DNA from: Sulfitobacter sp. SK012
Lineage (GTDB): Bacteria; Pseudomonadota; Alphaproteobacteria; Rhodobacterales; Rhodobacteraceae
Direction: 5' to 3'
NCBI RefSeq assembly: GCF_003352085.1
Contig: NZ_CP025804.1
Coordinates: 372,001-436,000, forward strand
Length of the DNA: 64,000 bases
In this document: piece by piece, positions 1 through 8,583 of the stretch
How the letters are laid out: each line of letters starts with the position of its first letter
How positions within the stretch are numbered: position 1 is the stretch's first letter
Made by a program: the position numbers and the translations under genes
The notes under the pieces: model-generated
What the model was told of the DNA's origin: nothing
What the model saw: only the letters and a program-made list of their open reading frames with translations
The model's database searches: none

Positions 1-615
1 CAGCGCTACCACGGCTGGAAAGCAACGAGTTACGCCGAAAATCAGGCTTGGTATCGCAAGCTGGCGACGGATGGCCAGCATCCTCGGGCCATGGTGATTT
101 CATGTTGTGACAGCCGGGTTCACGTGACCTCGATCTTTGGTGCTGATCAGGGCGAGTTCTTTATTCACAGAAATATTGCGAATCTGGTACCGCCTTACCT
201 GCCCGATGGCGAACAGCACGGCACGTCGGCTGCGGTGGAATATGCGGTTCGTGTGTTGAAGGTCGCGCATCTGATTGTGCTGGGCCATTCGAACTGTGGT
301 GGCGTGCAAGGGTGCATAAACATGTGCCAGGGCGAAGCCCCCGAACTGGAAGCCAAGGATAGTTTTGTTGGACGTTGGATGGATATCCTGCGCCCCAAGT
401 TTGAGCTTGTGCGCGATATCGAAGATCCAGCTGAACAACAGCGCCAACTTGAAAAACACTCGGTGATGATCTCGCTTGAGAACTTGCTTACCTTTCCTTG
501 GATTCAGGACAAGGTCGACAGCGGCGAGATGACACTCCATGGCATGTGGACAGACATCGCTGAGGGCGGACTTGAATACTACAGCCCCACCACGGAGTCG
601 TTCCAACCTGTTTAG
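1..615 (+). CDS. beta-class carbonic anhydrase (5' end outside window)
   Basis: Zinc enzyme that interconverts CO2 and bicarbonate in the cytoplasm. The reading frame is open from the first base, so the start codon lies upstream of the window and 204 residues are visible. The beta-class signature is clear: the zinc Cys and Asp-Arg dyad in CCDSRV at about visible residues 35-40, and the second zinc pair His-x-x-Cys in HSNCGG at about 96-101. It ends eight bases before an SbtA-type bicarbonate transporter gene on the same strand, followed by an SbtB-like PII gene. This suggests a bicarbonate uptake and hydration module. The family call is secure; pairing with the transporter is inferred from position. 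Confidence 0.93.
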   Translation, partial: QRYHGWKATSYAENQAWYRKLATDGQHPRAMVISCCDSRVHVTSIFGADQGEFFIHRNIANLVPPYLPDGEQHGTSAAVEYAVRVLKVAHLIVLGHSNCGGVQGCINMCQGEAPELEAKDSFVGRWMDILRPKFELVRDIEDPAEQQRQLEKHSVMISLENLLTFPWIQDKVDSGEMTLHGMWTDIAEGGLEYYSPTTESFQPV

Positions 616-623
616 GATTATTA

Positions 624-1604
624 GTGTCTGACCTCCTCAGCCTTGCTGCCGACAATTTACTTTCGCCGATCATCTTAAGCTTTGTGCTGGGGCTGCTGGC
701 CGCACTTGCCCGTTCGGATCTAAGCATCCCCGAGGCAGTCGCGAAGGGTATGTCAATATATCTCCTCTTTGCGATTGGCTTTAAGGGGGGCGCGAGCGTG
801 GCTGCCTATGGGTTGGACGCCCGACTAGGGATGTCGCTTTTGGCAGGCGTTTTGTTGTCTGCCGCGTTGCCGTTCATCGCCTTTGGCTTACTGCGTGTCA
901 TGACGCAAATGAGCCGTCTTGATGCCGCGGCTGTGGCAGCACATTACGGGTCGATTTCCATCGTGACCTTCGTTGCGGCCACGTCAGTGCTTGAGGGGCG
1001 CGGAATTCCTTCGGAGGGCTACATGGTCGCTGTTGCCGCAGCGATGGAGGCCCCCGCGATCCTTTCAGCGCTCTGGTTGGTGTCACGTGGCGGCGAGGGC
1101 GCACGTAGGATGGACAATGCTCTGTTGCGGGAGATCATGCTTAACGGCTCTATCGTGTTATTAATCGGGGCGTTTGTGATCGGTTGGGCCACGGGTGAAG
1201 ACGGGCTTGCGGAAATTTCCAGTTTTATCGTGTCACCGTTCAAAGGTGTGCTCTGCCTTTTCCTCTTGGACATGGGGCTGGTCGCGGGGCGTGGTTTGCG
1301 CGGGGGCGGCGCTATCTTGCGGCCTGGCGTGCTGGCATTCGGTATCGCGATGCCGCTTGTAGGCGCGAGCGTTGGTTTGGCCGCGGGCTTGATGCTGGGC
1401 CTTTTGCCCGGCGGCGTTGTGTTGATGATGGTGCTGTCTGCATCCGCCTCCTACATTGCCGTGCCTGCCGCGATGCGCGTAGCACTGCCCGAGGCGAACC
1501 CATCGCTCTATTTGACGTTGTCACTTGGGGTGACTTTTCCGTTCAACCTGACCGTCGGTATCCCGCTTTATGTGGCGGTCGCCCTTGCAGTCACCGGAGG
1601 CTGA
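624..1604 (+). CDS. sbtA: sodium-dependent bicarbonate transporter, SbtA family
   Basis: Integral membrane protein of 326 residues, about the usual length for SbtA (DUF897), which imports bicarbonate with sodium in cyanobacteria and in many heterotrophs. The chain is almost entirely hydrophobic, with about ten membrane segments and a central cytoplasmic stretch rich in charged residues near 150-165. It begins with GTG, eight bases after the carbonic anhydrase stop, so the two are probably co-transcribed. The next gene, three bases downstream, encodes a PII-like protein; in cyanobacteria SbtB binds and controls SbtA. Transport of bicarbonate rather than another anion is inferred from family and neighbours. 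Confidence 0.88.
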   Translation: MSDLLSLAADNLLSPIILSFVLGLLAALARSDLSIPEAVAKGMSIYLLFAIGFKGGASVAAYGLDARLGMSLLAGVLLSAALPFIAFGLLRVMTQMSRLDAAAVAAHYGSISIVTFVAATSVLEGRGIPSEGYMVAVAAAMEAPAILSALWLVSRGGEGARRMDNALLREIMLNGSIVLLIGAFVIGWATGEDGLAEISSFIVSPFKGVLCLFLLDMGLVAGRGLRGGGAILRPGVLAFGIAMPLVGASVGLAAGLMLGLLPGGVVLMMVLSASASYIAVPAAMRVALPEANPSLYLTLSLGVTFPFNLTVGIPLYVAVALAVTGG

Positions 1605-1607
1605 AAC

Positions 1608-1919
1608 ATGCAGACACACCGCGCCAAACGGGTAGAGATCACAATCGAAACAGTGATGCAGTCGCGCCTAACCGACGCATTGGAAAAGGCTGGGGTTACT
1701 GGTTATTCCGTCTTGCCGGTGCTCGGCGGCTCTGGCCGATCTGGCGCTTGGACCAGAGCCGGCCAAGTCAGCCGTGGACAAGGGATGGTACAGATCATCT
1801 GCATCATCCAAGAGGACCGGCTAGAGGCGTTACTTGATGCTGCGTTCGCTGTTGTTGAACGCCACATCGGTGTGGTCAGTGTCGTCGATTGCGACGTCCT
1901 GCGGGCCGAACGTTTCTAA
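1608..1919 (+). CDS. sbtB: PII-like regulator of SbtA (SbtB-like)
   Basis: Small PII-superfamily protein of 103 residues. The ferredoxin-like fold pattern is visible: beta strand VEITIE at about 9-14, a helix, a glycine-rich T-loop region (GYSVLPVLGGSGRSG) at about 32-46, then a second strand and a C-terminal helix-strand unit. Cyanobacterial SbtB binds adenine nucleotides, including cAMP, and regulates SbtA. The ATG lies three bases after the sbtA stop, which supports translational coupling. Unlike classic GlnB it is short and lacks a T-loop uridylylation tyrosine in the usual context. The ligand cannot be read from the sequence. Confidence 0.82.
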   Translation: MQTHRAKRVEITIETVMQSRLTDALEKAGVTGYSVLPVLGGSGRSGAWTRAGQVSRGQGMVQIICIIQEDRLEALLDAAFAVVERHIGVVSVVDCDVLRAERF

Positions 1920-1928
1920 GCCGCGCCG

Positions 1929-3536
1929 TTATCGGAGCACTTTGCCGTCGGGCCAGCGGATGTCCTGCTCAACCGTAATTTGTTGCTCTGCTCCGGGTGC
2001 AATGTTGAGGTTCCATTGCAAAATACCACGTTGATCGTCCACATCGGACTGATCCGGGGCCGGTGTTGCCTCCCAATCAATCGTAAGGTCTTCTTGCTCA
2101 GTGTAGGGTACAGAATCGAGTAACTCGACGGCCCACGCCTCGTCGCTAAGGTTCATCACGTCGATCCGAACGGTCTGCGTTTGGGCGTTGCTGCGACTGA
2201 TGATGCCCCGGTCGCCTTGGTTCAAATCCAGAACGGTCCGGGTCAGGCGCAGTGCTTCGATTGGGCCAAATGCAAGGGCCATATCTTCGCCAGCGGGGGT
2301 TTCGGCAAAGGGTCCGGTGCCAACCAACGCGCCGTCCACATAGAACCGTGCCACGTCTGCTCGCAACAACGGCTCTTGGGTACCGTTCACTCCTTCAGCC
2401 ATCAAAAATGCGGTGCTATCTCGTGCGGGGACCGCTTGCGCAAAGACCCGTGGTTCAAAATTGAGGGCGTCCAGCGCCACACGAACCTCGTCGGCACCAC
2501 TCGCAACAGTTACAGGACGCGCAACAGCGTAAGTCACACCGGGACCGTCAAAACGAGCTGTGGCACTCGCTTCCATAAGAACCGGCGACGGCGCAAATGC
2601 CATTTTCGCATCGTCGCTTTGCAACCGCGATACCGCCTTTGGCTTCAACGGGTCCTCGTACCGGACCAGGTGAGGAAAGAGTATCGAAGGGGTGATTTGT
2701 CCCGTCGGTGCGAGGGTAAAAAGTGTAAGGGTAACGGCGTCCCAATTCTCCGAGCTGTTCTGGCTGATCAAAGCGCTGCGTTTCATCTCAATCGCGGGAT
2801 CATCGCCACGGGTTAGGAACAGGTCATAGGTTGGTTGCCAATAGGCCTGCACAGGATAGCTAATGGTAGCGGTCAAAGAAGCCGCAGTTTCCGCCTCAAC
2901 CGAAAGCGCCAAAAGCGCGTGCATGTCAGGCGGTGGGGTCAGCGCGGCAAGTGCGGCGTGGGCATCCTTCAGCGCCTTGGTCAGGAGGGGCCGGTTTATT
3001 TCAAGTCCGCGTGCCTTTTGCTGTGCGGACAACATGGCTTGCCTTCCGGTCAGTGTTTCGTCGCGGATCATTGCGGCAATATCGCGCAATCCAGCCGGTT
3101 CTGACGGCAATGTTTGGCTCCCGCTCAAACCCATCAGAAACGTCAGCTGCGCCTCCGCAGCTTGCGCTACGACTTGAACAGCGGCGATGTCATCATCCAA
3201 CCCAGCCAGCGCTTGTTCGGCAGCGGTGATCGCGTCCTTGGCGGTGGTGACGGCGGCGCTGTCTGTGTCAGGCTGCGGTGGAACAAAGTCGTTGCGCAGG
3301 CGTGTACCGGCGAGGGTCGCGCCCTTTAGGCTGATGCGCAGGCTGCGTGCGTCGACCCATTGCGGTAGGTCAGGCAGGATCAACTCATGCGTGCCTTGGG
3401 GCACATCAACAGTCACCGTACGGCTAACCATCGCGATACCGGGATAGACCGTTACGGCGCTGGGTGCGGAAGTTACGGTAAAGTTATCCGCAAAAACGGC
3501 GGTCGGCAGAGCAAGCAAGCAGAGGGCAAAACGCAT
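1929..3536 (-). CDS. secreted DUF4139 domain protein (mucoidy inhibitor MuiA-like)
   Basis: Exported protein of 535 residues. The start is placed at the ATG that opens a classic signal peptide (MRFALCLLALPTAVFA) and is preceded by an AAGGAA ribosome binding site; a longer frame exists upstream but lacks these. The N-terminal part after the signal peptide (VTVYPGIAMVSRTVTVDVP) matches the DUF4140 type, then comes an alanine-rich helical region at about 90-190, and the C-terminal two thirds match DUF4139, ending in a beta-rich tail with a WNLNIAPG segment. The family is widespread and its biochemical role is poorly defined. The gene converges on sbtB from the other strand, leaving nine bases between them. 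Confidence 0.85.
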   Translation of the reverse strand: MRFALCLLALPTAVFADNFTVTSAPSAVTVYPGIAMVSRTVTVDVPQGTHELILPDLPQWVDARSLRISLKGATLAGTRLRNDFVPPQPDTDSAAVTTAKDAITAAEQALAGLDDDIAAVQVVAQAAEAQLTFLMGLSGSQTLPSEPAGLRDIAAMIRDETLTGRQAMLSAQQKARGLEINRPLLTKALKDAHAALAALTPPPDMHALLALSVEAETAASLTATISYPVQAYWQPTYDLFLTRGDDPAIEMKRSALISQNSSENWDAVTLTLFTLAPTGQITPSILFPHLVRYEDPLKPKAVSRLQSDDAKMAFAPSPVLMEASATARFDGPGVTYAVARPVTVASGADEVRVALDALNFEPRVFAQAVPARDSTAFLMAEGVNGTQEPLLRADVARFYVDGALVGTGPFAETPAGEDMALAFGPIEALRLTRTVLDLNQGDRGIISRSNAQTQTVRIDVMNLSDEAWAVELLDSVPYTEQEDLTIDWEATPAPDQSDVDDQRGILQWNLNIAPGAEQQITVEQDIRWPDGKVLR

Positions 3537-3591
3537 CTGTAAAGTTCCTTTGAATCGGTCCCTGACAGAGTGCACCGTGCAGCCCCAAAGC

Positions 3592-3616
3592 AAAAGGGGC
3601 ACCCGAAGATGCCCCT
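3592..3616 (-). terminator. probable rho-independent terminator after asd
   Basis: Seven-base-pair stem (AGGGGCA / TGCCCCT) with an eight-base loop. On the minus strand it is followed by TTTT. It sits about 30 bases beyond the asd stop codon, in the asd reading direction. Confidence 0.6.
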
Positions 3617-3644
3617 GATAGGTTGCGGAAAATCGCGTGGGCGA

Positions 3645-4667
3645 TTAGCCCTTTTTGAGGCACTCGCGGCCCAGAAGTTCGGCTATCTGCACGGCGTTCA
3701 GCGCTGCACCTTTGCGCAAGTTGTCACTGACGCACCACAGGTTCAGGCCGTTATCGATTGTGCTGTCTTGACGAATGCGGCTGATGAAAGTCGCAAAATC
3801 CCCTACACATTCGACTGGCGTGACATAGCCACCGTCTTCGCGCTTATCGATGACCATGATACCGGGTGCTTCGCGCAGAATGTCGCGGGCCTCGTTTTCA
3901 TCCAAATGATCTTCGAACTCGATGTTGATCGCCTCAGAATGGCCAACGAACACAGGTACGCGCACACAAGTCGCCGTGACCTTGATCTTGGGATCAACGA
4001 TCTTTTTAGTCTCCGCGACCATTTTCCATTCTTCTTTGGTCTCACCCGAATCCAAAAAGGAATCGATATGCGGGATCACGTTGAAGGCGATCTGCTTGGT
4101 GAACTTGCGTGGCGGCTTGTCATCCGTCGGATTATAAATAGCCTTGGTCTGGTCCCAAAGCTCATCAAGGCCTTCTTTGCCGGCACCGGACACTGACTGG
4201 TAAGTGCTGACCACGACGCGCTTGATTGTAGCGCGGTCGTGCAGGGGCTTGAGCGCCACAACCATCTGCGCTGTTGAGCAGTTGGGATTGGCGATGATGT
4301 TTTTCTTGGAATAGCCGTGGACGGCCTGCGGGTTTACCTCAGGCACGATCAACGGCACGTCCGGATCATAGCGGTAGAGCGACGAGTTATCGATCACAAC
4401 ACAGCCTACTTTGGCGGCGCGCGGTGCATATTTCTTGGTCGCGTCGGAGCCCACGGCAAACAATGCAATGTCCCAACCCGTGAAATCAAACGTATCAAGG
4501 TCCTTCGTCTTGAGCGTCTTGTCGCCAAAGCTAACGTCCGATCCGAGTGACTTGCGGCTGGCAAGTGCAACGATCTCGTCCACAGGGAACTGGCGCTCGG
4601 CCAGAATGTTCAGCATTTCGCGGCCCACATTGCCTGTGGCACCCACGATTGCGACGCGATAACCCAT
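3645..4667 (-). CDS. asd: aspartate-semialdehyde dehydrogenase
   Basis: NADPH-dependent cytoplasmic enzyme that reduces aspartyl phosphate to aspartate semialdehyde for lysine/diaminopimelate, threonine and methionine synthesis. The product has 340 residues, the usual size. The start is the ATG of MGYRVAIVGATGNVGREM, which has the Rossmann nucleotide motif GATGNVG and a GGAG site nine bases upstream; the frame extends further upstream but that part looks unlike the family. The active-site cysteine lies in NPNCSTAQM. Later motifs include YQSVSGAGKEG and RVPVFVGHSE. A terminator-like hairpin follows. Nothing appears unusual. Confidence 0.97.
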   Translation of the reverse strand: MGYRVAIVGATGNVGREMLNILAERQFPVDEIVALASRKSLGSDVSFGDKTLKTKDLDTFDFTGWDIALFAVGSDATKKYAPRAAKVGCVVIDNSSLYRYDPDVPLIVPEVNPQAVHGYSKKNIIANPNCSTAQMVVALKPLHDRATIKRVVVSTYQSVSGAGKEGLDELWDQTKAIYNPTDDKPPRKFTKQIAFNVIPHIDSFLDSGETKEEWKMVAETKKIVDPKIKVTATCVRVPVFVGHSEAINIEFEDHLDENEARDILREAPGIMVIDKREDGGYVTPVECVGDFATFISRIRQDSTIDNGLNLWCVSDNLRKGAALNAVQIAELLGRECLKKG

Positions 4668-4741
4668 CTTAATTCTCCAATATATGCATGATGGCTCGGG
4701 CGTCTTATACTGCATCGCGGCGCAGGGAAAGAGGGCGACGA

Positions 4742-5917
4742 TCAGTCTTGCGTGTCTTGCGCAAAGAGGTAGGCGACAAGACCCAAAATCAACAAGCCGG
4801 CAGAGAACGCAAAGATCATGGTGTAAGGCAGCACCGCAGAGCCAGTACCAAGTGAAGCGGTATAGACACGGCCAGATGCAAATTGCATCAAGCCAACGCC
4901 GCCAATGCCGCAAAGGTTCAGCAGCGTCATGCCTCTGCCAACAAGTGCGGGCGGCAAGAAGCTACGGCCGTGGGCCATGATCGGCGCATAGGTAGCCCCA
5001 AAGAACCCGATCATGCACATCAGGGCTGCGGAGAGGATAAAGCTGGTTGCGGGTAGGGCAATCAGGGTCGCCGTCGCGATGAGCGTGCCAAGTGAACCGA
5101 TAAAGATGACCCATTTACGCGTGCCAAATATCCGGTCAAGCGGTCCATAGGTCAGGGTACCTGCAATCATCGCGACCCCCATGGCCAAGGTTGCCCAGCC
5201 GATGCTGCGGGCATCTGCGCCAAATATGTCTTCCAGATAAGGGCCGATCCAAAGGCCGCGCAGCGCGCCCACGAGCGCATAGCTGACCAGCATCAGAGGA
5301 AAGATGGGCCACAGCGCGCGAATGCGAAGCACGGCAAGAAAGCTTCCGTTTGCCTCACCTTCGGGGGTGGGTGGATCGCGCACCAAAAACCAGATGCCAA
5401 CGGCCGTCACGGTGGTCATCGCGGCCAACCCCCACAGAGCTGCGCGCCAACCCATCGTTTCGGCCGCTAGAGCCGTTGGATAAGATGCAACCAGATTGCC
5501 GGAGGTTCCCACGCCCACCATAATCGAGGCCAACACCACAAACCGTGCTGGCGGGAATTGCCGTGCAAAGATGTAATAGGATGCCATCAATACGGGCGCA
5601 CAGCCGATGCCAATCAGGATCATCGCGAAGTTGATATGAGCAGGCCCCGTGGCCAAGGCGAATACCGCAGCACCGCCACCGCCACCAAGCGCCAACAGCA
5701 CAGCGGTGGTTCGGCGCGGCCCTAGCGTATCCAACGCCCAACCGATGGGCAGTTGCATCGCTGCAAATGACAGAAACCAAAGCCCGGAAGCGAGAGCCAG
5801 ATCATCTGGGCTGGTACCAATATCAGTGCGCAAAAACGGGCTAAGCACAGCCAGAAACGCACGAAAGAACTGGCTCAGCACATAGGCGAGCCCCAAAAGT
5901 ACCAGACCCGCTTTCAT
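4742..5917 (-). CDS. MFS transporter
   Basis: Major facilitator superfamily membrane protein of 391 residues with about twelve hydrophobic segments and the loop 2-3 type motif (GWALDTLGPRRT). The start is placed at the ATG whose first bases form ATGA with the stop of the upstream aldolase gene; a GTG eighteen bases earlier is also possible. Overlap with an HpaI-type aldolase gene suggests that the transporter brings in, or removes, a substrate related to that enzyme. The substrate cannot be read from the sequence. Confidence 0.85.
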   Translation of the reverse strand: MKAGLVLLGLAYVLSQFFRAFLAVLSPFLRTDIGTSPDDLALASGLWFLSFAAMQLPIGWALDTLGPRRTTAVLLALGGGGGAAVFALATGPAHINFAMILIGIGCAPVLMASYYIFARQFPPARFVVLASIMVGVGTSGNLVASYPTALAAETMGWRAALWGLAAMTTVTAVGIWFLVRDPPTPEGEANGSFLAVLRIRALWPIFPLMLVSYALVGALRGLWIGPYLEDIFGADARSIGWATLAMGVAMIAGTLTYGPLDRIFGTRKWVIFIGSLGTLIATATLIALPATSFILSAALMCMIGFFGATYAPIMAHGRSFLPPALVGRGMTLLNLCGIGGVGLMQFASGRVYTASLGTGSAVLPYTMIFAFSAGLLILGLVAYLFAQDTQD

Positions 5918-6690
5918 TTTGTTGTGTTTCGCCACTTCGATGCAAGGTCACGCGCGGCTTGCCCCAATAGCAATATATCCGCGCCGACAGCTACAAAACT
6001 CGCACCAGCTGATATCGCGTTGCGCACCATATCGTCATTGACGGCCAAAATTCCCGCCGCTTTTCCAGACGCGGCGATCCGCGTGAGTGCATCCATGATA
6101 ACGCTCTGCACATCTGGGTGCAGCGAATTGCCCATGTGACCCAAATCAGCAGCAAGATCAGCGGGCCCAATAAAGACACCATCAATGCCGTCAATAGCCA
6201 GGATGTCGTCCAGTGCGGCCATACCCTTGCGGTTTTCTATCTGAACCAAAAGGCAAATTTGTTCATCCGCGGTTGTGCCGTAATCCTGTGTAAGATTGAA
6301 TTGTGCCGCACGGGTCAGTGCAAATCCGACGCCACGGTCGCCGTTTGGTGGAAATGTCACGGCGCGGACAAGCTGGCGTGCTTGTTCCACGCTTTCAACC
6401 ATCGGAACAAGAATGGTCTGGGCACCTGCGTCGAGCGTTTGTTTGATCATCCAGGTTTCGCCAACGGGTACGCGAACGACAGCATGGCTATCTGTGCCCG
6501 CAAGCACCTGAAGCTGCGCCAAGATTGACCGCAGATCATTGGGGGCGTGTTCGCCGTCCACCACCAACCAGTCAAACCCTGCTTGGCCCATCATTTCTGC
6601 GCTGAATGTATTGGCAAGGCCAAGCCAGCAGCCAAAGAGCGTTTTGCCTTCAGTGAGGGCTTTTTTGAATGGATTGACGGGGGCTGACAT
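5914..6690 (-). CDS. HpcH/HpaI family aldolase
   Basis: Class II, metal-dependent aldolase of 258 residues (HpaI / 2-dehydro-3-deoxyglucarate aldolase type) that cleaves or forms 4-hydroxy-2-oxo acids, releasing pyruvate or a related keto acid. Family features visible are WLVVDGEHAPND near the N-terminus, the RVP strand, the metal-ligand glutamate in QIENRKG and the metal-ligand aspartate in FIGPADLAADLG. Its stop overlaps the start of the MFS transporter gene, so the two are probably one operon. The true substrate could be an aromatic-pathway intermediate or a sugar acid. Confidence 0.88.
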   Translation of the reverse strand: MSAPVNPFKKALTEGKTLFGCWLGLANTFSAEMMGQAGFDWLVVDGEHAPNDLRSILAQLQVLAGTDSHAVVRVPVGETWMIKQTLDAGAQTILVPMVESVEQARQLVRAVTFPPNGDRGVGFALTRAAQFNLTQDYGTTADEQICLLVQIENRKGMAALDDILAIDGIDGVFIGPADLAADLGHMGNSLHPDVQSVIMDALTRIAASGKAAGILAVNDDMVRNAISAGASFVAVGADILLLGQAARDLASKWRNTTK

Positions 6691-6804
6691 AGGCGCGATC
6701 CTTGGCTGTGGTACGTGTTTACCCTAGCGCCGTGGCCGGGTTAGGGGCCAGCCCTCATCGATCACAAAGGAGCGAATACCCAAAGGCATCCCTAGTCGAA
6801 AATC

Positions 6805-7557
6805 TTAGATGACTTTGATCACGTCTTTGTCGATGGCCAGCATATAGCCACGGCGGGCGATATTCTTGACCAGAAGCTCGCTGACGATCTGATTACCCAA
6901 GGTATCGCGCAAGCGTTTGATGCGTGTGGCTCCTGCGGCCTCATCACAATCGGCTGCATTCCGTCCCGAGATCATGCCTTCGATTTCGGAGCCAGAGAGC
7001 ACATCGTCGTCCATGCGCGCCTCGGCCAGAATTGACATGGTTTCCATCGCCGCGGCCGTCAGCTTGAAACCGTGGTTATTAAGGTAAACGATGTTTTCCT
7101 CTCGACTTATCAAGAGCGTGCTGACTTGAATGCCGACCCGCTCAATCTGGGCCATGCGTCGGTTGAAGCTGATCAGCATGATCAGAAAGACAAGTGCGGC
7201 GATCAGCATCGCGCTGGCAAAGACCAAGAGCACAAATATCACGACACGGTAGCTGGCCAACGTATCCGAGAAAGCCGTGCCTGATTGGGCAAGAATTTCC
7301 AAAAGCTTGATCTCGGCTTGGCTTGTCAGATCATCATTTTCTACGAAGATCTGTTCTACCTGCGCATTAAAAGCGTTGGCATCGGGCAGCGCCCAAAACA
7401 GCATTGCGGCACCGATCAGCAGAACAGCAACGATCCCGGCGATTCCGGCCCAGACAAAACGACCACCTGTGCGGCGCATATTAGAAGCGGAGGAAGTTTG
7501 ATCCTGCACTGGATTTCCTTTGTTCCAAACCGTCATCTCCGAAGACTGAGACCACAT
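6805..7557 (-). CDS. membrane-anchored winged-helix protein, unknown role
   Basis: Up to 250 residues. Two strong transmembrane segments are visible, at about residues 35-55 and 103-127, with a roughly 50-residue acidic loop between them that should be periplasmic. The C-terminal 110 residues resemble an OmpR/ToxR-type winged helix: a helical stretch (TAAAMETMSILAEARM), then RIKRLRDTLG, then the wing-like NIARRGYMLA. This would put the DNA-binding part in the cytoplasm. The start is uncertain: the longest frame overlaps the upstream gene by 77 bases, and internal ATGs at 7536 and 7476 are alternatives. I recognise no named family, and the regulatory function is an inference from the fold. Confidence 0.65.
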   Translation of the reverse strand: MWSQSSEMTVWNKGNPVQDQTSSASNMRRTGGRFVWAGIAGIVAVLLIGAAMLFWALPDANAFNAQVEQIFVENDDLTSQAEIKLLEILAQSGTAFSDTLASYRVVIFVLLVFASAMLIAALVFLIMLISFNRRMAQIERVGIQVSTLLISREENIVYLNNHGFKLTAAAMETMSILAEARMDDDVLSGSEIEGMISGRNAADCDEAAGATRIKRLRDTLGNQIVSELLVKNIARRGYMLAIDKDVIKVI

Positions 7558-7771
7558 TTAGAAGTGTCCAGCCTTGTCCGGCGAGCCGGCCTTTTAGTTC
7601 CGCTTGGGCCGCCGCGCGGTTACAGCTGCCGTTAATTTCGGCAACACCATAGTGGAGCCGTAGGGGATTGTCCTGCTTGGCCTTGTAGTCGGCATAGCAG
7701 CCCGCGGACCAAGCGGGACCAGTCAGACCTAGGCCTGCAACAGCGATCAGAGTGAGGAGAATGCGTTTCAT
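7481..7771 (-). CDS. small exported protein, conserved-looking, unknown function
   Basis: A 96-residue product with a clear signal peptide (MKRILLTLIAVAGLGLTGPAWSA, residues 1-23), followed by a mature part with two cysteines (CYADYKAKQ and GSCNRAA) that could form a disulfide. The start is the ATG that opens the signal peptide; the frame extends upstream without support. Its 3' end overlaps the 5' end of the winged-helix gene in another frame, so translation of the two may be coupled. I do not know a function. Confidence 0.7.
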   Translation of the reverse strand: MKRILLTLIAVAGLGLTGPAWSAGCYADYKAKQDNPLRLHYGVAEINGSCNRAAAQAELKGRLAGQGWTLLNVVSVFGDDGLEQRKSSAGSNFLRF

Positions 7772-7936
7772 GTAATAAGTGATGCGCTTTTGTTTGGCGA
7801 TATTCAATATCGTTGCCGTCTCTTGGCCTGCGTTATCCGATAACAAACCGCTGTTATTGCCTGTCTTAGCGGGGTGACCCCAATTTGGTTCCACAAGCTG
7901 CATTCCTGCCGCTCCCCATTTTAAAGGAACACACAA

Positions 7937-8452
7937 ATGACCCCTCATAGCTTCCGCAAAGCTCTTGCAACGTTCGGTGTTGCCGCATTCATCCTAACGG
8001 GACTGGGCAGCGCACCGGCCCAAGCCGACAGCAAAGACCTTGCCCGCGCATTGGCGGCGATTGCCGGGATCGCCATTGTTGGCAAACTCATCCATGACCG
8101 CAAGAAGGACAAGAAACGTGACCATGAAGTTGTCACCCGTCGCCGTCCTGTCGATCCTATTCCTATCTACCGGCCGCACCGCCCGCGCCGGGTTGATCCA
8201 ACGCCTGTGCATCCACGCCCGCTGCCGCGCCGTGTTGATCGCAGACAGCTGCCGCAGCACTGTTTCCGCAGTTTCGATACGCCGCAGGGCCGCTTTCATA
8301 TGTTTGGGCGACAGTGCCTGAAGAAAAATTATGCCTTCGTGAACCGTCTGCCGCAGCACTGTGTTCAGCGCATTCGCACCTACAATGGCAAGCGCAACGG
8401 TTTTGATGCGCGCTGTTTGCGCCGCGAGGGATACAGCTTGGCGCGCGGGTAA
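7937..8452 (+). CDS. secreted, strongly basic protein of unknown function
   Basis: A 171-residue product with a signal peptide (about residues 1-30, ending in APAQA), a hydrophobic helix just after it (about 35-51), and an Arg/Pro/His-rich linker at about 58-105. The C-terminal part contains two related repeats: LPQHCFRSFDT...FGRQCLKKNY and LPQHCVQRIRTYNG...DARCLRREGY. Each has a Cys pair about 20 residues apart, which suggests two small disulfide-stabilised units. It is divergent from the minus-strand gene at 7771 and followed by a strong terminator. No enzymatic motif is seen. Confidence 0.75.
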   Translation: MTPHSFRKALATFGVAAFILTGLGSAPAQADSKDLARALAAIAGIAIVGKLIHDRKKDKKRDHEVVTRRRPVDPIPIYRPHRPRRVDPTPVHPRPLPRRVDRRQLPQHCFRSFDTPQGRFHMFGRQCLKKNYAFVNRLPQHCVQRIRTYNGKRNGFDARCLRREGYSLARG

Positions 8453-8497
8453 CCGCAGGCCTTGATCGCGCCGCACTTCCCTGCTGCGCGGTACCAT

Positions 8498-8534
8498 GAG
8501 GGAGAGATGTTCGGGCATCTCTCCCTCTTCTTTT
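8498..8534 (+). terminator. strong rho-independent terminator
   Basis: A perfect 12-bp stem (GAGGGAGAGATG / CATCTCTCCCTC) with a six-base TTCGGG loop, followed by TTCTTTT. It lies 46 bases after the secreted basic protein gene and just before rnhB. Confidence 0.92.
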
Positions 8535-8583
8535 GAGCAAGGGCTCTTGTGATTTTGTGGCGTGTGGGTTCTTTGATCCAACC

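Noticed and set aside
2181..2816. Plus-strand frame of 211 codons within the DUF4139 gene
   Set aside because: Antisense shadow; the opposite strand has signal peptide, ribosome site and family motifs.
3570..4196. Long plus-strand open frame over asd (208 codons)
   Set aside because: It lies fully antisense to a clear asd gene, has no ribosome site and no recognisable protein features.
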